A stretch of 64,000 bases of DNA from Allomuricauda sp. ARW1Y1 (GCF_013407935.1 NZ_JACBZU010000001.1:744001-808000), one strand, 5' to 3'; shown: positions 52,260 through 62,387, counted from the stretch's first letter. Made by a program: numbers and translations. The notes: generated by a model not told the origin, from the sequence alone.

Positions 52260-52670
52260 CTAAATGGGGAGAATATGAAGACTTTTTGCCTTTTGAACAG
52301 CTTGGGTTCTTCGCTTGGCGTCCAATTTGATCAAAAGATTGGAAACATGGGTTTTTATGGTGCTCTCCGAAACAAAAAGAGCACTGGCAATCTCCTTGTT
52401 GGAAAGTCCTTTTGAAATATGCACCAAGACCTGATATTCCCTTTTACCGATACCCAATTGTTCAATTTTCTTTTGATCGACAACACTGGGCCTTTCTTTG
52501 TGGAGTGCTTTTTTATTGATATATATCCCGATGCCAAAAAAGACTATGGCGATAACAGCAATTATTATTTCAGCTGAAATATCCCCGGAGCGATAGACGT
52601 GGTTGCTTAACTTGAAGAGTGCCAACAAGGATACGATAAGTGCCGAGAAAACAAAAATGGTTTTTTTCAC
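52260..52670 (-). CDS. Membrane-anchored LuxR-type transcriptional regulator
   Basis: The 136-residue protein has two N-terminal membrane helices (IFVFSALIVSLLALFKLS, IIIAVIAIVFFGIGIYI) and a C-terminal LuxR-type HTH (GIGKREYQVLVHISKGLSNKEIASALFVSESTIKTHVSNLLIKLD, shown in parts). This pairing with DUF4199 is seen in flavobacteria, as I recall. No receiver domain is present. It follows the dehydrogenase gene by about 10 bases and precedes the DUF4199 gene. Confidence 0.85.
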   Translation of the reverse strand: MKKTIFVFSALIVSLLALFKLSNHVYRSGDISAEIIIAVIAIVFFGIGIYINKKALHKERPSVVDQKKIEQLGIGKREYQVLVHISKGLSNKEIASALFVSESTIKTHVSNLLIKLDAKRRTQAVQKAKSLHILPI

Positions 52671-52679
52671 CCATTAAAA

Positions 52680-53612
52680 TTAACAAAATCTTGCTTTGAC
52701 TTTGTCAACAATCGTCTGCGCCAATTTTTCCTTGCTTTCCACGGTCCATCCTGCCACGTGGGGTGTTAGGAGCACGTTATTTGCCTTGCGAAGGTATTTG
52801 AAGGCTTTTGGTTTTTTGGTGAACATGTTCTCAAAGGACTTTTGTTCATATTCGAGCACATCCAGTCCAGCGCCAAGCACCTTGCCTGATTTTAGCCCTT
52901 CCACCAAGTCTTTGGTGACCACACATTTTCCGCGGGCGGTATTTAACAACCAAAACGGTTTATGGAATTTTTCTATGAATTCGGAGTTGACCATTCCAAT
53001 GGTTTCCTCGGTCTGGGGAACGTGCAAGCTCACCACATCGGATTTTTGTTGGAATTCCATAATCCCCACCTGCCGGGCATTGTCATCACTTACACCGCCC
53101 ACAATATCGTAACAGATGACCTCTACATCAAAACCTTGCAATTTTTTTGCAAAGGCCTTGCCCATGTTGCCATAGCCAATGATTCCAACTGTTTTGCCTT
53201 CCAGTTCAACTCCCCTGTTTTGTTCACGTTTCCATTTGCCTTTCCGCACTTGGCGGTCGGCCTTGCCCATCTGGTTCATCAAGGAGAGTAGCATGCCAAG
53301 GGTATGTTCGCCTACTGCATTTCGGTTGCCCTCAGGTGCCGAGGCCAAGAAAATGTCCTTGTATTTGGCATAGTCTACATCAATATTTTCCAAGCCGGCG
53401 CCGACCCTTCCAATAAATTTGAGGTTGGTGGCCTTTTCCAGAAATTGTTGGTCGATGGTAAACCTGCTTCGGATGATGATGCCGTCGTATAGATGTATTT
53501 TTTTCTCTACTTGCTCCTTGGTAGAGCTGTAGTCTTCATGATTTTCGAACCCGAGCTCGGCAAATTGTTCCAAGAGCAGGGGATGGTTGGTGTCGAGGTG
53601 GAGAACTTTCAT
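52680..53612 (-). CDS. D-2-hydroxyacid dehydrogenase (phosphoglycerate-dehydrogenase-like)
   Basis: The 310-residue enzyme starts at the ATG at 53612 (MKVLHLDTNH...). It has the D-isomer-specific dehydrogenase layout: an N-terminal substrate domain, then the NAD domain with VGIIGYGNMGKAFAKKL (Rossmann glycines), SLHVPQTEETIGMV, LLNTARGKCVV, and the catalytic His in LLTPHVAGWT. It could be a 3-phosphoglycerate dehydrogenase or a relative. No serC lies nearby. The in-frame upstream extension runs into the cupin gap and is rejected. Confidence 0.85.
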   Translation of the reverse strand: MKVLHLDTNHPLLLEQFAELGFENHEDYSSTKEQVEKKIHLYDGIIIRSRFTIDQQFLEKATNLKFIGRVGAGLENIDVDYAKYKDIFLASAPEGNRNAVGEHTLGMLLSLMNQMGKADRQVRKGKWKREQNRGVELEGKTVGIIGYGNMGKAFAKKLQGFDVEVICYDIVGGVSDDNARQVGIMEFQQKSDVVSLHVPQTEETIGMVNSEFIEKFHKPFWLLNTARGKCVVTKDLVEGLKSGKVLGAGLDVLEYEQKSFENMFTKKPKAFKYLRKANNVLLTPHVAGWTVESKEKLAQTIVDKVKARFC

Positions 53613-53631
53613 GGGAGCAAATATACGACTC

Positions 53632-53997
53632 CTATATTTTTGGGTAATGGGTTTGAGTTTTTTCATGGAGCACATTGCCCGTATGGGCGGTGCTCAATTT
53701 TTCAAAAAGGAGTACGTGCACCTCTTCCCCGTTCTTGGTCATGGGATTATGTTCCACACCTTTGGGGACTATAATGATCTCGCCTTCGTTCACCACTTCG
53801 GTCCTATCCCTAAACTGCATATAAAGGGTTCCTTTGATAACCTGAAACAGTTCATCCTCGTTTTTGTGGGCGTGCCAAACAAATTCACCTTGGAGTTTGG
53901 CCAAAAGGACCTGCATATCGTCCACTACGGCAATTTGATGCGGATGCCACTGTTTGGTAAACTCGGCATGTTTTTCTTTTAGGTTGATGGATTTCAT
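53632..53997 (-). CDS. Cupin-domain protein
   Basis: The 121-residue protein is one cupin barrel: motif 1 WHAHKNEDELFQVIKGTLYMQF, with the HxH, E and H metal ligands, and motif 2 PKGVEHNPM. It should bind a divalent metal; the ligand is unknown. It lies between mgtE and the dehydrogenase gene, with 8 and 19 bases separating the genes, so a common transcript is likely. Confidence 0.85.
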   Translation of the reverse strand: MKSINLKEKHAEFTKQWHPHQIAVVDDMQVLLAKLQGEFVWHAHKNEDELFQVIKGTLYMQFRDRTEVVNEGEIIIVPKGVEHNPMTKNGEEVHVLLFEKLSTAHTGNVLHEKTQTHYPKI

Positions 53998-54005
53998 GGC
54001 AAGAT

Positions 54006-55358
54006 TTAAATTCCCAAAATGATTTTTGCAATCCAGAAATAAATGAGGATTCCAAAAATATCATTGCTGGTGGTGATAAATGGACCCGTGGCAATGGCAG
54101 GGTCAATATTTCTTTTATGAAGGAAGAGCGGTACAAAGGTGCCTATAAATCCGGCCACCACAATCACCACGATCAGCGAAAGGGATATCGCCAATGCCGT
54201 GTTAAAGGCTCCTTTCCAGACCCAAGTGAAGAGCATCAATAAAATAGCAAGGATAAATCCGTTTAAAAGTGCTAAGAGCATCTCCTTAAATAAGTGGTTC
54301 CTAACACTTCCCTTAAGGTCGTCGTTGGCGAGACCTTGCACCACAATGGCGCTAGATTGTACACCAACGTTACCGGCCATCGCGGCAATCAACGGAGTGA
54401 AATAGAACAATACGGCATGCTTGGCAATCATATCCTCAAAAGTTCCCATAATGGCTGCAGCGCCGAGTCCACCAAAAAGCCCCAAGATCAACCATGGAAT
54501 ACGGGCACGGGTGAGGATCCAAATACTATCGCTCACTTCCACATCTTGTGATATACCTGCCGCCATTTGGTAATCCTTATCGGCTTCCTCACGGATTACA
54601 TCTACGATGTCATCAATGGTTATTCGCCCCACCAAACGTCCTATCTCATCCACTACGGGAATGGCTTCCAAATCGTATTTGGACATCACCCTCGCGACTT
54701 CTTCGCCCTTTTCGTTTACGTTGACGGAATCCACTTTGGGAATGTATATTTCCCTGATATGGCTCTTGGCGGGAGCAGTAAGCAAATCCTTTAAGGATAG
54801 CCTGCCTTTTAGCTTGTCTTCATCATCCACCACATAAATGGAATGTACCCGGGTTACATTTTCAGCTTGGGCACGCATTTCCTTCACGCAAGTGGTAACG
54901 GTCCAATTCTCATTGACCTTTACCAACTCTTTTGCCATAAGACCACCAGCGGAATCCTCCTCATAGCGCAATAGGTCCACAATGTCCTTGGCGTGTTCTC
55001 TATCTTCGATTTCCGAGATAACCTCTTGTACCAGCTCCTTCGGAAGTTCGTTGATGATATCCGCCGCATCATCGGTATCGAGCTCCGCCAACTCCCCTGC
55101 AATTTCCTTGGCGGTAAGGTTTTTAAGGACCGCCTCACGGATGTCCTCATGCATTTCGGCAAGAATATCCGAGGTTTTCTCGCTATCGAGCAGTTTGATG
55201 AGATAGGTAGCCTCTTCCACCTCCAGTTCGTCCGCTATCTCCGCAATATCGGCATAGTGGAACTCCTTCATTATGGTTTGAAGCTCGGCATCTTTGCTTT
55301 CCGCAATCAGTTGCCTGATTTCTTCTAAAAGTTCGTCTGTGAGTTTAAACGGGGTCAT
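54006..55358 (-). CDS. mgtE: Magnesium transporter MgtE
   Basis: The 450-residue channel has an N-terminal helical superhelix ([41 protein letters not shown] in parts), a CBS pair (about residues 130-255), and a C-terminal membrane part of about five helices ([45 protein letters not shown] in parts). MgtE imports Mg2+ with gating by the CBS domains. Its 5' end overlaps the rsmA stop by 14 bases. Confidence 0.93.
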   Translation of the reverse strand: MTPFKLTDELLEEIRQLIAESKDAELQTIMKEFHYADIAEIADELEVEEATYLIKLLDSEKTSDILAEMHEDIREAVLKNLTAKEIAGELAELDTDDAADIINELPKELVQEVISEIEDREHAKDIVDLLRYEEDSAGGLMAKELVKVNENWTVTTCVKEMRAQAENVTRVHSIYVVDDEDKLKGRLSLKDLLTAPAKSHIREIYIPKVDSVNVNEKGEEVARVMSKYDLEAIPVVDEIGRLVGRITIDDIVDVIREEADKDYQMAAGISQDVEVSDSIWILTRARIPWLILGLFGGLGAAAIMGTFEDMIAKHAVLFYFTPLIAAMAGNVGVQSSAIVVQGLANDDLKGSVRNHLFKEMLLALLNGFILAILLMLFTWVWKGAFNTALAISLSLIVVIVVAGFIGTFVPLFLHKRNIDPAIATGPFITTSNDIFGILIYFWIAKIILGI

Positions 55359-56256
55359 TGGCTATCTTCTGTGTCAACGTTACAAAGTCAGCTACACTTA
55401 GCTGTTCCGGGCGTTGGTCAAAGATAGCATCTTCTTTGAGATTATCAGAAAGGTTGAAGGTTTTAAGACTGTTGCGTATTGTTTTTCTTCTTTGGTTGAA
55501 GGCGGTTTTCACCACTTTAAAAAAGAGGCGTTCGTCGCATGGCAAGGTGAGTTCCTTTTTTCGGGTTAACCGTAACACTCCCGAATCCACCTTTGGTGGT
55601 GGGTCAAAAACCCCGGGCGGTACGGTAAAAAGGTACTCTGCATCATAATACGCTTGGACCAACACGGAGAGGATACCGTACGTCTTGTTTCCAGGGCCTT
55701 CGCAAATACGTTTGGCCACTTCTTTCTGGAACATCCCCGAAAATTCAGGAATCTGATGGCGCATTTCCAGCATTTTAAAAACAATCTGACTGGAAATATT
55801 ATAAGGGAAGTTTCCTGTAATGGCAAACTGTTCCTCCCCATATAGCTCGGTCAGGTCAAATCTTAGAAAATCTGCTTCGACAATGTTCAAGCGGTTGTTT
55901 TGTTTCAGGATAGCGGCATGTTCTAACGGAAAGCTGTGGTTAAGATAGACGATGGATTCATCGTCCAAGTCCATGGCTACAAGGTCTAGGTCACGTTGCA
56001 GTAAATGCTTGGTGAGCACTCCCATACCAGGCCCTATTTCGAGTACGTTTTGATAGCCTTCCAGCGAAAGGGTCTGTGCAATTTTTTGTGCTACGGATTC
56101 ATCTTTGAGAAAGTGCTGGCCCAAATGTTTTTTGGCCTTTACCGCGCCCTCCTCCTGGACTGGTTTGTGATCATGCTGGGGATTATGGGAATACTTCTTT
56201 TTTTTCTTTTTGGACACGGGAGCATTTTTTGGCAAGTTAGTTGGAATTTTCGACAT
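55345..56256 (-). CDS. rsmA: 16S rRNA (adenine1518/1519-N6)-dimethyltransferase
   Basis: RsmA/KsgA dimethylates two adenines in the 3' end of 16S rRNA. The 303 residues show [28 protein letters not shown] (SAM-binding glycines at 75-79), the catalytic NFPYN (149-153), and [11 protein letters not shown]. The first 40 residues are a lysine-rich extension not found in E. coli KsgA. The start overlaps the upstream AIG2-like gene by 20 bases and the stop overlaps mgtE. Confidence 0.95.
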   Translation of the reverse strand: MSKIPTNLPKNAPVSKKKKKKYSHNPQHDHKPVQEEGAVKAKKHLGQHFLKDESVAQKIAQTLSLEGYQNVLEIGPGMGVLTKHLLQRDLDLVAMDLDDESIVYLNHSFPLEHAAILKQNNRLNIVEADFLRFDLTELYGEEQFAITGNFPYNISSQIVFKMLEMRHQIPEFSGMFQKEVAKRICEGPGNKTYGILSVLVQAYYDAEYLFTVPPGVFDPPPKVDSGVLRLTRKKELTLPCDERLFFKVVKTAFNQRRKTIRNSLKTFNLSDNLKEDAIFDQRPEQLSVADFVTLTQKIANDPV

Positions 56257-56545
56257 AGATCCATGCTTTGGCTCCTGATTCCAAGGTGAAGAGTTCCCTT
56301 TTGTAGGCTTCGGTCTCGTAGCGGTCTGCCTTTTTCAGGTCAACGGCACTCACTTCATATGCCATGCCCTTTACTTTGTGTTTTGGGTTTCCGGTATGAG
56401 CTACTATGGGGTAACGTCCATAAACGGCATTTTCCATTTTTTGAAACCCGACAACTGCGTCAGTTTTTCCGTTGAGCCAGCGGCCAAAAACAGATTCCTG
56501 AACCTGTGGGTCCTGTAGGGTTCCATAGGAAAACAGATACTCCAA
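56237..56545 (-). CDS. Gamma-glutamylcyclotransferase (AIG2-like) family protein
   Basis: The 102-residue protein has the GGCT-like fold: [14 protein letters not shown] at the N-terminus (the YGTL motif that forms the cavity), [28 protein letters not shown] in parts, with the Glu in YETEAY. It may cleave gamma-glutamyl peptides, but many family members have no proven substrate. Its 3' end overlaps rsmA by 20 bases. Confidence 0.88.
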   Translation of the reverse strand: MEYLFSYGTLQDPQVQESVFGRWLNGKTDAVVGFQKMENAVYGRYPIVAHTGNPKHKVKGMAYEVSAVDLKKADRYETEAYKRELFTLESGAKAWIYVENSN

Positions 56546-56548
56546 TTG

Positions 56549-56866
56549 CTATGGGATTTGTTGACTGATGACTTCTAGCTCCGTTCTAAAGGCAACGAAT
56601 TTATTGGGGAACATCTGTTGCGCATCGGCACGCAGACGGTCGGCATCCTCCTTGTAATAGGCTTCCAAGGTGGCCCTGTCCTGTGTGGTATATTGAACGG
56701 AGTAGGTAATACCGCCCATATCCTCTTCTACCAAGACCTTTACCATTTTGGCGTGGGAGAATTTCCCTGTGGCCAGCATATCGGGTAAGTGTTTGTCCTT
56801 CATCCATTCCAACCATTGGTCGTGGACACTTTCATCGATGTTGATGGTTACGTTGTATATGAGCAT
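56549..56866 (-). CDS. DUF4286 family protein
   Basis: The 105-residue protein has the ferredoxin-like DUF4286 pattern: MLIYNVTINIDESVHDQWLEWMKDKHLPDMLATGKF in parts, GGITYSVQYTTQDRATLEAYYKEDADRLRADAQQMFPNKFVAFRTELEVI in parts. It is cytosolic and of unknown function. Three bases separate it from the AIG2-like gene, and it heads the minus-strand run into rsmA and mgtE. Confidence 0.88.
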   Translation of the reverse strand: MLIYNVTINIDESVHDQWLEWMKDKHLPDMLATGKFSHAKMVKVLVEEDMGGITYSVQYTTQDRATLEAYYKEDADRLRADAQQMFPNKFVAFRTELEVISQQIP

Positions 56867-56900
56867 TTACTTTATCTGTTTAAGGGTGGGCGAAGTTAGT

Positions 56901-56951
56901 GTAATTCTGAGAAACCTCTTATAGAGATTCTCGCCATCGCGGGAATGACAA
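56901..56951. repeat. REP-like element between DUF4286 and TPR genes
   Basis: GTAATTCTGAGAAACC...GAGATTCTCGCCATCGCGGGAATGAC is a decayed copy of the GTCATTCCCGCGA family. It ends five bases before the stop of the TPR gene. Confidence 0.6.
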
Positions 56952-56956
56952 GGTGA

Positions 56957-58741
56957 CTAGTTGATGGCATCCCCTCGAAGACGCCTGAAATTTTTTCGGG
57001 CCTGTGGAAAATAATAACTATCCTGATAGTTGTAGATGATTTTCTCATAATGGGTCTTGGCCTTTTCGGGCTCGTTCAGCGTTTTTTCATAGAGTTCTCC
57101 CAAGGCAAAATGGGCATCATCGGCTAAAATGCCATCACCATAAAATTCTACGATTTTTTGGTAGTTGAACTCGGCACCTTCATAGTTTTGCTGTTCCACC
57201 AAAAGTTCTGCTTGCTTCAACAAGGCCTCATCCTCGATTTTTTCCCCTTTGTGATTTTCCAAAATATCCTCGAGCACTTCAACAGCCTCTTTGTCTTTGT
57301 TTTGATAGGCCAATAAGTCGGCACGGGCATATTTTTTCAAAGCGGTCTGGGTAGAGTCCTCCAAGGAGTTGTCCGAAATCAACAAACTTAACTGCATGGC
57401 ATCGTTGGCGATGAGCTGGGAGGTAGAACCGCGCAATACCTTAAGTTGGGTGAGCGCCCAATCAAAATCGCCTTTGTAAAAACTGGTCTGCGCCACTTTA
57501 AACCGTGCATCTTGCCCCAGCACATCGTTCTTCATGCTTTTTTGCACTTGGGTAAATAAAATCAAAGCTTCGTTAAACCGCTGGTCAAAAACCAAAATAT
57601 CCCCCAGTGCCAATTTTAAATACGCCATCGTCATTTGGCCCATGGGTAGTTCCAAACTTTGCTTGAGCATGGCTATGGCCGGTTCTGGCTCTTCTTTTTT
57701 AAAGGTCAGGAAATTGGCGTAGGCCACCTGTAGTTGAAGCGTCCTGCTCTGGTTTCCGTACATTTCTACCAAGTCCTCAAATTTTTTCTCAACCGTTTGC
57801 AACACTTTTTCCGTGGGGTTTTCCAGAACAATGTCGATCAAGCTGAGTTCTGCATTGAGCCTGGTATTCGGATTCTCCGTGTTTTCCACAACAAACTCGT
57901 AGATGGATGTGGCCGTTTCCAGGTCTTTTTCTTCCATAGCGATACGGCCCAAATTTTCCAAACGGTCTATGGATTGTCCTTCACTTCGTTTGTAAATGGC
58001 TTTTTCTTGGCCAAAGGCGCTATTGTATTGTTTTTGTTGGACAAACAACCAGCTCAGTAGTTCGTTCCAAAGAATGTCCGGTGCCTTTTGGGCATTTTGC
58101 AACAACACTTTGCGTAGCAGCACATTGTTTTCGTTGGATGGGTCTTCGGAAATAAAGTCCTCAATGTTGCGGAGCACGTTGGAGCGGGAAGTGCGCCCTT
58201 CCCAAATCAAATTGAGATAGGACTGATACATTTTGGCAATGTCGCCCTGTTCACCATAAATTCTAGCTAATTGAAAATCATAGTTGAGGTCCGGTTTTAG
58301 CTCCATGGCGCGGTTGTAGGCTTGGATGGCATAATCCAATAGGGCATAGGTCTGAAACCGATAGCCCACACTGTATCCGTAGTTGGGGTTGTCCTCTATT
58401 TTTTGGATGGCCTTGTCGTAATAGGCATTGGCCTTTTCAGGTTCGTTCTTTAGGGTATGGTTATAGCCCAACTCAATAAAAAAGGTGGGGAAGGCATAAC
58501 TATCTTCTATTTTTTGAAGTAAGAATGCTTCGGCCTCATCATAACGTTCCAATTGCTGGTAGCAGGCTACCAATCCCTCTGCATAATCTGTGCGTCTGGG
58601 ATTGGTCTCCACCAATTTTTCGTAGAAGACCAATGCTTTTTCATAATCCCCATCTTGAAAGTATTGTTTGGCCAAGAAATCTTCTTGTGCCGACAACACG
58701 GTGCATGTAATTGCGAATATGAAAAATAAAAGGCGATGCAA
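56957..58741 (-). CDS. Secreted TPR-repeat protein
   Basis: The 594-residue protein has a signal peptide (about residues 1-18, ending TVLSAQ). At least ten TPR or TPR-like helical repeats follow, such as AKQYFQDGDYEKALVFYEKLVETNP, AQTSFYKGDFDWALTQLKVLRG and AHFALGELYEKTLNEPEKAKTHYEKIIYNYQDS in parts. It is a periplasmic scaffold of the kind common in Bacteroidetes, with an unknown partner. A perfect -7 element lies just upstream. It stands alone. Confidence 0.85.
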   Translation of the reverse strand: MHRLLFFIFAITCTVLSAQEDFLAKQYFQDGDYEKALVFYEKLVETNPRRTDYAEGLVACYQQLERYDEAEAFLLQKIEDSYAFPTFFIELGYNHTLKNEPEKANAYYDKAIQKIEDNPNYGYSVGYRFQTYALLDYAIQAYNRAMELKPDLNYDFQLARIYGEQGDIAKMYQSYLNLIWEGRTSRSNVLRNIEDFISEDPSNENNVLLRKVLLQNAQKAPDILWNELLSWLFVQQKQYNSAFGQEKAIYKRSEGQSIDRLENLGRIAMEEKDLETATSIYEFVVENTENPNTRLNAELSLIDIVLENPTEKVLQTVEKKFEDLVEMYGNQSRTLQLQVAYANFLTFKKEEPEPAIAMLKQSLELPMGQMTMAYLKLALGDILVFDQRFNEALILFTQVQKSMKNDVLGQDARFKVAQTSFYKGDFDWALTQLKVLRGSTSQLIANDAMQLSLLISDNSLEDSTQTALKKYARADLLAYQNKDKEAVEVLEDILENHKGEKIEDEALLKQAELLVEQQNYEGAEFNYQKIVEFYGDGILADDAHFALGELYEKTLNEPEKAKTHYEKIIYNYQDSYYFPQARKNFRRLRGDAIN

Positions 58742-58756
58742 TTGCTTGTTTTATTT

Positions 58757-58764
58757 CAAATATA
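58757..58764 (-). promoter_or_regulatory. -7 element of the TPR gene
   Basis: TATATTTG on the minus strand is a perfect TAnnTTTG, ending 16 bases before the ATG at 58741. No TTTG is found at the proper -33 distance. Confidence 0.5.
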
Positions 58765-58818
58765 ACGCAGAAATACGGGGGATTCTGTTAAGCGAATCCA
58801 AATAAATGCCTGAAAACC

Positions 58819-60090
58819 TTAATCGATGGTATCAAAACCGCAGTACGGAACCAAAACTTCGGGGATTTTTATCCCGTCTTCGGTCTGATAGTTTTCCAAG
58901 ATACCCGCCAATACCCGTGGCAATGCCAAGGCACTTCCATTTAAGGTGTGGGCCAGCTGACTTTTCCCGTTTTCGTCCTTAAAACGAAGTTTCAGGCGAT
59001 TGGCCTGAAAGGTCTCAAAGTTGGACACGGAGCTGATTTCCAACCAACGGTCTTGCGCGGTGGAGAATACCTCAAAATCAAAGGTCAGGGCCGATGTAAA
59101 ACCAAGGTCGCCACCACAGAGACGCAAGATGCGGTAGGGCAATTTGAGTTCGCGAAGAATGTTTTTAACATGCTCCACCATTTCATCCAGGGCCTGGTAA
59201 GAGTTGTTGGGGTGCTCCAAGCGCACAATTTCCACTTTGTCAAATTGGTGCAAACGGTTCAAACCACGGACATGTGCGCCATAACTGCCTGCCTCACGTC
59301 GGAAGCAAGGAGTGTAGCCTGTGTATTTGATAGGGAAATCACCCTCTGCCAAGATATCGCCTCGGTGCAAGTTGGTCACAGGCACTTCGGCCGTTGGGAT
59401 AAGGTATAGGTCATCCGCCTGTACGTGGTACATTTGCCCTTCCTTGTCGGGCAATTGACCAGTTCCGTATCCCGAGTCTTCGTTGACCATGAGCGGTACT
59501 TGTATCTCGGTATACCCAGCTTCTGCATTTTTATCCAAGAAGTAGGCGATCAAGGCGCGTTGCAAACGGGCACCCTTTCCTTTGTACACTGGAAAACCTG
59601 CTCCCGTGATTTTCACCCCAAGCTCAAAATCGATGATGTCATATTTCTTGGCCAATTCCCAGTGGGGCAATGCGCCTTCCACCAAGGTTGGAATATCACC
59701 TTCCCGGAATACTTCCTCATTGTCCTCTTCGGAATTGCCCGCTGGAACCGATTCGTGCGGAACGTTCGGAATCAAATATAGTTGTTGCTGAAGTTCATCT
59801 GCGGTAAGGTTGAGGTCATCGCCCAACTTTTTTGACGCTTCTTTAAGTCCAGCGGTTTTTTCTTTTAGAACATTCGCTTCCTGTGCTTTTCCTGTTTTGA
59901 AAAGGATGCCGATTTCTTTGGAGATTTTGTTGGATTCGGCCAGAGTAGCATCCAATTCTGTTTGGATGGAGCGTCGTTTTTCATCGAGTTCCAAAACCTT
60001 CGCAATCATCGGTGCTGCATCGATATTTCGCTTTTTTAAAGCGGTGATGATACTTTCCTTGTTTTCCCTGATGTTCTGTAGTTGAAGCAT
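58819..60090 (-). CDS. serS: Serine-tRNA ligase
   Basis: The 423-residue class II synthetase has the N-terminal coiled-coil arm (residues about 25-105) that grips the tRNA-Ser long variable arm. Motif 2 is PCFRREAGSYGAHVRGLNRLHQFDKVE in parts, and motif 3 is NGSALALPRVLAGILENYQ. The length is normal and the start MLQLQNIREN is typical. It has its own promoter at 60108-60138, overlapping the 3' end region of the HTTM gene. Confidence 0.96.
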   Translation of the reverse strand: MLQLQNIRENKESIITALKKRNIDAAPMIAKVLELDEKRRSIQTELDATLAESNKISKEIGILFKTGKAQEANVLKEKTAGLKEASKKLGDDLNLTADELQQQLYLIPNVPHESVPAGNSEEDNEEVFREGDIPTLVEGALPHWELAKKYDIIDFELGVKITGAGFPVYKGKGARLQRALIAYFLDKNAEAGYTEIQVPLMVNEDSGYGTGQLPDKEGQMYHVQADDLYLIPTAEVPVTNLHRGDILAEGDFPIKYTGYTPCFRREAGSYGAHVRGLNRLHQFDKVEIVRLEHPNNSYQALDEMVEHVKNILRELKLPYRILRLCGGDLGFTSALTFDFEVFSTAQDRWLEISSVSNFETFQANRLKLRFKDENGKSQLAHTLNGSALALPRVLAGILENYQTEDGIKIPEVLVPYCGFDTID

Positions 60091-60107
60091 GGCCTAGTTT
60101 TGAGCCG

Positions 60108-60138
60108 CAAATTTAATCGAATCTGAACAAGTGCCCAA
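60108..60138 (-). promoter_or_regulatory. Promoter of serS
   Basis: On the minus strand TTG (60138-60136), a 20-base spacer, then TAAATTTG (60115-60108), an exact -7 match. It ends 18 bases before the serS ATG and lies directly after the HTTM stop. Confidence 0.65.
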
Positions 60139-60140
60139 TT

Positions 60141-61457
60141 TTATTCTTTGTTCGAGGGGAGAATCCAATCGTTATGGGAAAAATGGTTCCACGGAACACT
60201 GACCAAGTCCACTTTGGGGTCGATAAAGGTTTTGTATGGCCCTTGGTTGATTTTGACCTTGTTGTCCACAAATACCTGAATGTCCTCTCCTTTTTGGGCA
60301 TACTCCTTTTTGAGGTGTTGGGCAAATTGCCAGATAAAATCGGGATAGCATTCCACTCTTCTTTCCTGTTTGTTGGTCAGATATTCATTAAGGTTGATGA
60401 TGGTGGTGTCCTTACTTTGGGTGTTCACTACTTTGTAGGTGATTCTGCCCGCTCGGCTGCGAAGCATCATCCGCCAGCTCAGTCGATGGCCCTCCTCTGT
60501 CCAAAGTACGTCATCTGGGAACAGATGGTGCCGAAGAGGCAACAGCAATTGAATGAGGAAATAGATGCCCAGCACCGAAAGAATGATGTTCTTGCTTTTG
60601 GGGACTACGATTTTGGTGTCCGGTATGAATTTTTTGGTTTTCAAAAAGAGATTTCGAATGGTCTGTGGTTCAAAAAAGAAGACCGTAAAGGCCAAAGAGA
60701 GGTAGGGGAATATCCCGATTTGGAACACAATACTGTTGAACAGATGGAAAACGATGGAAAATACAAAAGCAATTTTGCGCGTAGGTTTCCAAAGTAGGGC
60801 GGGAACAATCAAAAGGTCGAACACAATCCCGAAAATCCCGACTATTTGATGCACCCATTTTTCTTGGAGTAAATCCCCGATCAGATAATAATGCTTTTTG
60901 GATTCCATCAACAGTTCCACGATACTGAAATCCAGCCAATCCCCATATAGTTTAGCCACTGAGGCATAGGTGTATACAATGAACAATTGCAGTATGATGG
61001 TCCATCGAATCCAGTTGTACATGGTTTGGGAACGCAGCCCAGGGTTGAGTTTGGCATCCAAAGAAGCATCCCTGTTAGCGGGAAAAATGGCCATGATGTA
61101 TGCCAATAGCATCAAAAGATAGTAGTGGTTGTTGTAGGATGTTTTTTGCATGAGGTACACGCCGGACCACATGATGGCGAAGGCCAAGGCGCTGAATCGG
61201 TATTTGTACCCGAGGGCAATCAAGAGGCCCAAAGTGCCCATAACGGCAAAATAGATGTACATGCCATTGCCGGGCAGGGGCTGTAACCATTCAAACCCAA
61301 TAAAGGAAAAAGTGAACTTGGGCTCCACCATGGTTCTTCGAACCCAGCCCGTGGCGATGGCTCCGTAGCATTCCGCAGCGACCAATAAGCCGTAGAATAT
61401 TCGGAAAACCACCAGTTGGGCGTTGTCAATTTTCCGAAATAGAAATTGGGTGAACAT
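60141..61457 (-). CDS. HTTM-domain membrane protein (vitamin K-dependent carboxylase-like)
   Basis: The 438-residue protein has several membrane helices typical of the HTTM domain: AQLVVFRIFYGLLVAAECYG, MYIYFAVMGTLGLLIALGYKY, NHYYLLMLLAYIMAIFPANRDASLDA in parts, and IVPALLWKPTRKIAFVFSIVFHLFNSIVFQ in parts, with a C-terminal soluble region. It resembles the membrane part of vitamin K-dependent gamma-carboxylase, but a carboxylase function in bacteria is unproven. It is adjacent to ribF with no gap. Confidence 0.85.
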   Translation of the reverse strand: MFTQFLFRKIDNAQLVVFRIFYGLLVAAECYGAIATGWVRRTMVEPKFTFSFIGFEWLQPLPGNGMYIYFAVMGTLGLLIALGYKYRFSALAFAIMWSGVYLMQKTSYNNHYYLLMLLAYIMAIFPANRDASLDAKLNPGLRSQTMYNWIRWTIILQLFIVYTYASVAKLYGDWLDFSIVELLMESKKHYYLIGDLLQEKWVHQIVGIFGIVFDLLIVPALLWKPTRKIAFVFSIVFHLFNSIVFQIGIFPYLSLAFTVFFFEPQTIRNLFLKTKKFIPDTKIVVPKSKNIILSVLGIYFLIQLLLPLRHHLFPDDVLWTEEGHRLSWRMMLRSRAGRITYKVVNTQSKDTTIINLNEYLTNKQERRVECYPDFIWQFAQHLKKEYAQKGEDIQVFVDNKVKINQGPYKTFIDPKVDLVSVPWNHFSHNDWILPSNKE

Positions 61458-62387
61458 TTATTTGGAAATTAGGTCCAAAGAGTGGTTTTTATCTTTCTTC
61501 AACTGTTCCTTCAATTCTTCGATCGAGTTAAATTTATGCTCATCCCTAATACGGTGCAATAGTGCTACCTGTATTTTTTTCTCATAGAGATTTCCGTCAA
61601 ATTCAAAAAAGTTGATTTCGATGCTTTTTTTGGAACCGTCTACCGTGGGGTTGAAGCCGATGTTCATCATGCCGTAATACTCCTTGCCATCCAAATGGCT
61701 CTTTACCACATAGGCTCCGTTTTTTGGAATGAGTTTGTACTCTTCGGCAATGTGGAGGTTTGCGGTGGGGAAACCAAAATCCCTTCCTAGTCCGCGTCCT
61801 TTTTTCACCGTGCCCGTGAGCATATAAGCGTAGTTTAAGTAGCTATTGGCAGTTTCTACATCGCCATCCAACAACGCTTTCCTGATTTTGGTGGAGCTCA
61901 CCGAAACGTCTTCGATTTCTTGGGCAGGAATTTCCTCTACCTCAAAATCGAAGGTATTTCCAAAGGAAATCAAGTCTTTGATATTGGCATTTCGATTGCG
62001 ACCGAACCTGTGATCGTACCCAATGATGATTCTTTTGGCCTTGATGTTGTTCACTAAAATGTCCCTTACAAAGTCGATGGCCGATAGTCTGGAAAACTGT
62101 TTGGTAAACGGATGGATGATCAAATAATCCAGTCCCAAACCTTCCAAAATCTGCTTTTTCTCTTCGAGGGTGTTCAGCAGTTTGATGTCCACATCTTTTT
62201 GCAATACCATCCTTGGATGCGGGAAAAAGGTGAGGACCGTGGATTTGAGTCCGGTGTTTTTGGCATTGTTTGTGATGCGTTCCAATATCTTACGGTGGCC
62301 CAAATGCACACCATCAAATGTGCCGATGGTCACCACAGTTTGATGCGGAACTTGCTTAAAATGAGAAATGTTTTGGATTGTTTCCAA
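61458..62387 (-). CDS. ribF: Bifunctional riboflavin kinase/FMN adenylyltransferase
   Basis: RibF makes FMN and then FAD. The 309 residues show the N-terminal FMN adenylyltransferase domain (TIGTFDGVHLGHRKIL, residues 21-36; IIGYDHRFGRNRNANI) and the C-terminal riboflavin kinase domain (GTVKKGRGLGRDFGFPTANLH, in parts; NGAYVV; GFNPTVDGSKKSIEINFFEFD in parts). The length is standard. It is divergent from the secreted protease gene, with a 57-base gap, and the HTTM gene follows directly. Confidence 0.96.
   Translation of the reverse strand: METIQNISHFKQVPHQTVVTIGTFDGVHLGHRKILERITNNAKNTGLKSTVLTFFPHPRMVLQKDVDIKLLNTLEEKKQILEGLGLDYLIIHPFTKQFSRLSAIDFVRDILVNNIKAKRIIIGYDHRFGRNRNANIKDLISFGNTFDFEVEEIPAQEIEDVSVSSTKIRKALLDGDVETANSYLNYAYMLTGTVKKGRGLGRDFGFPTANLHIAEEYKLIPKNGAYVVKSHLDGKEYYGMMNIGFNPTVDGSKKSIEINFFEFDGNLYEKKIQVALLHRIRDEHKFNSIEELKEQLKKDKNHSLDLISK

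Noticed and set aside
60174..60797. 207-codon plus-strand frame opposite the HTTM gene
   Set aside because: It mirrors the codon pattern of the membrane protein on the other strand and shows no domain.
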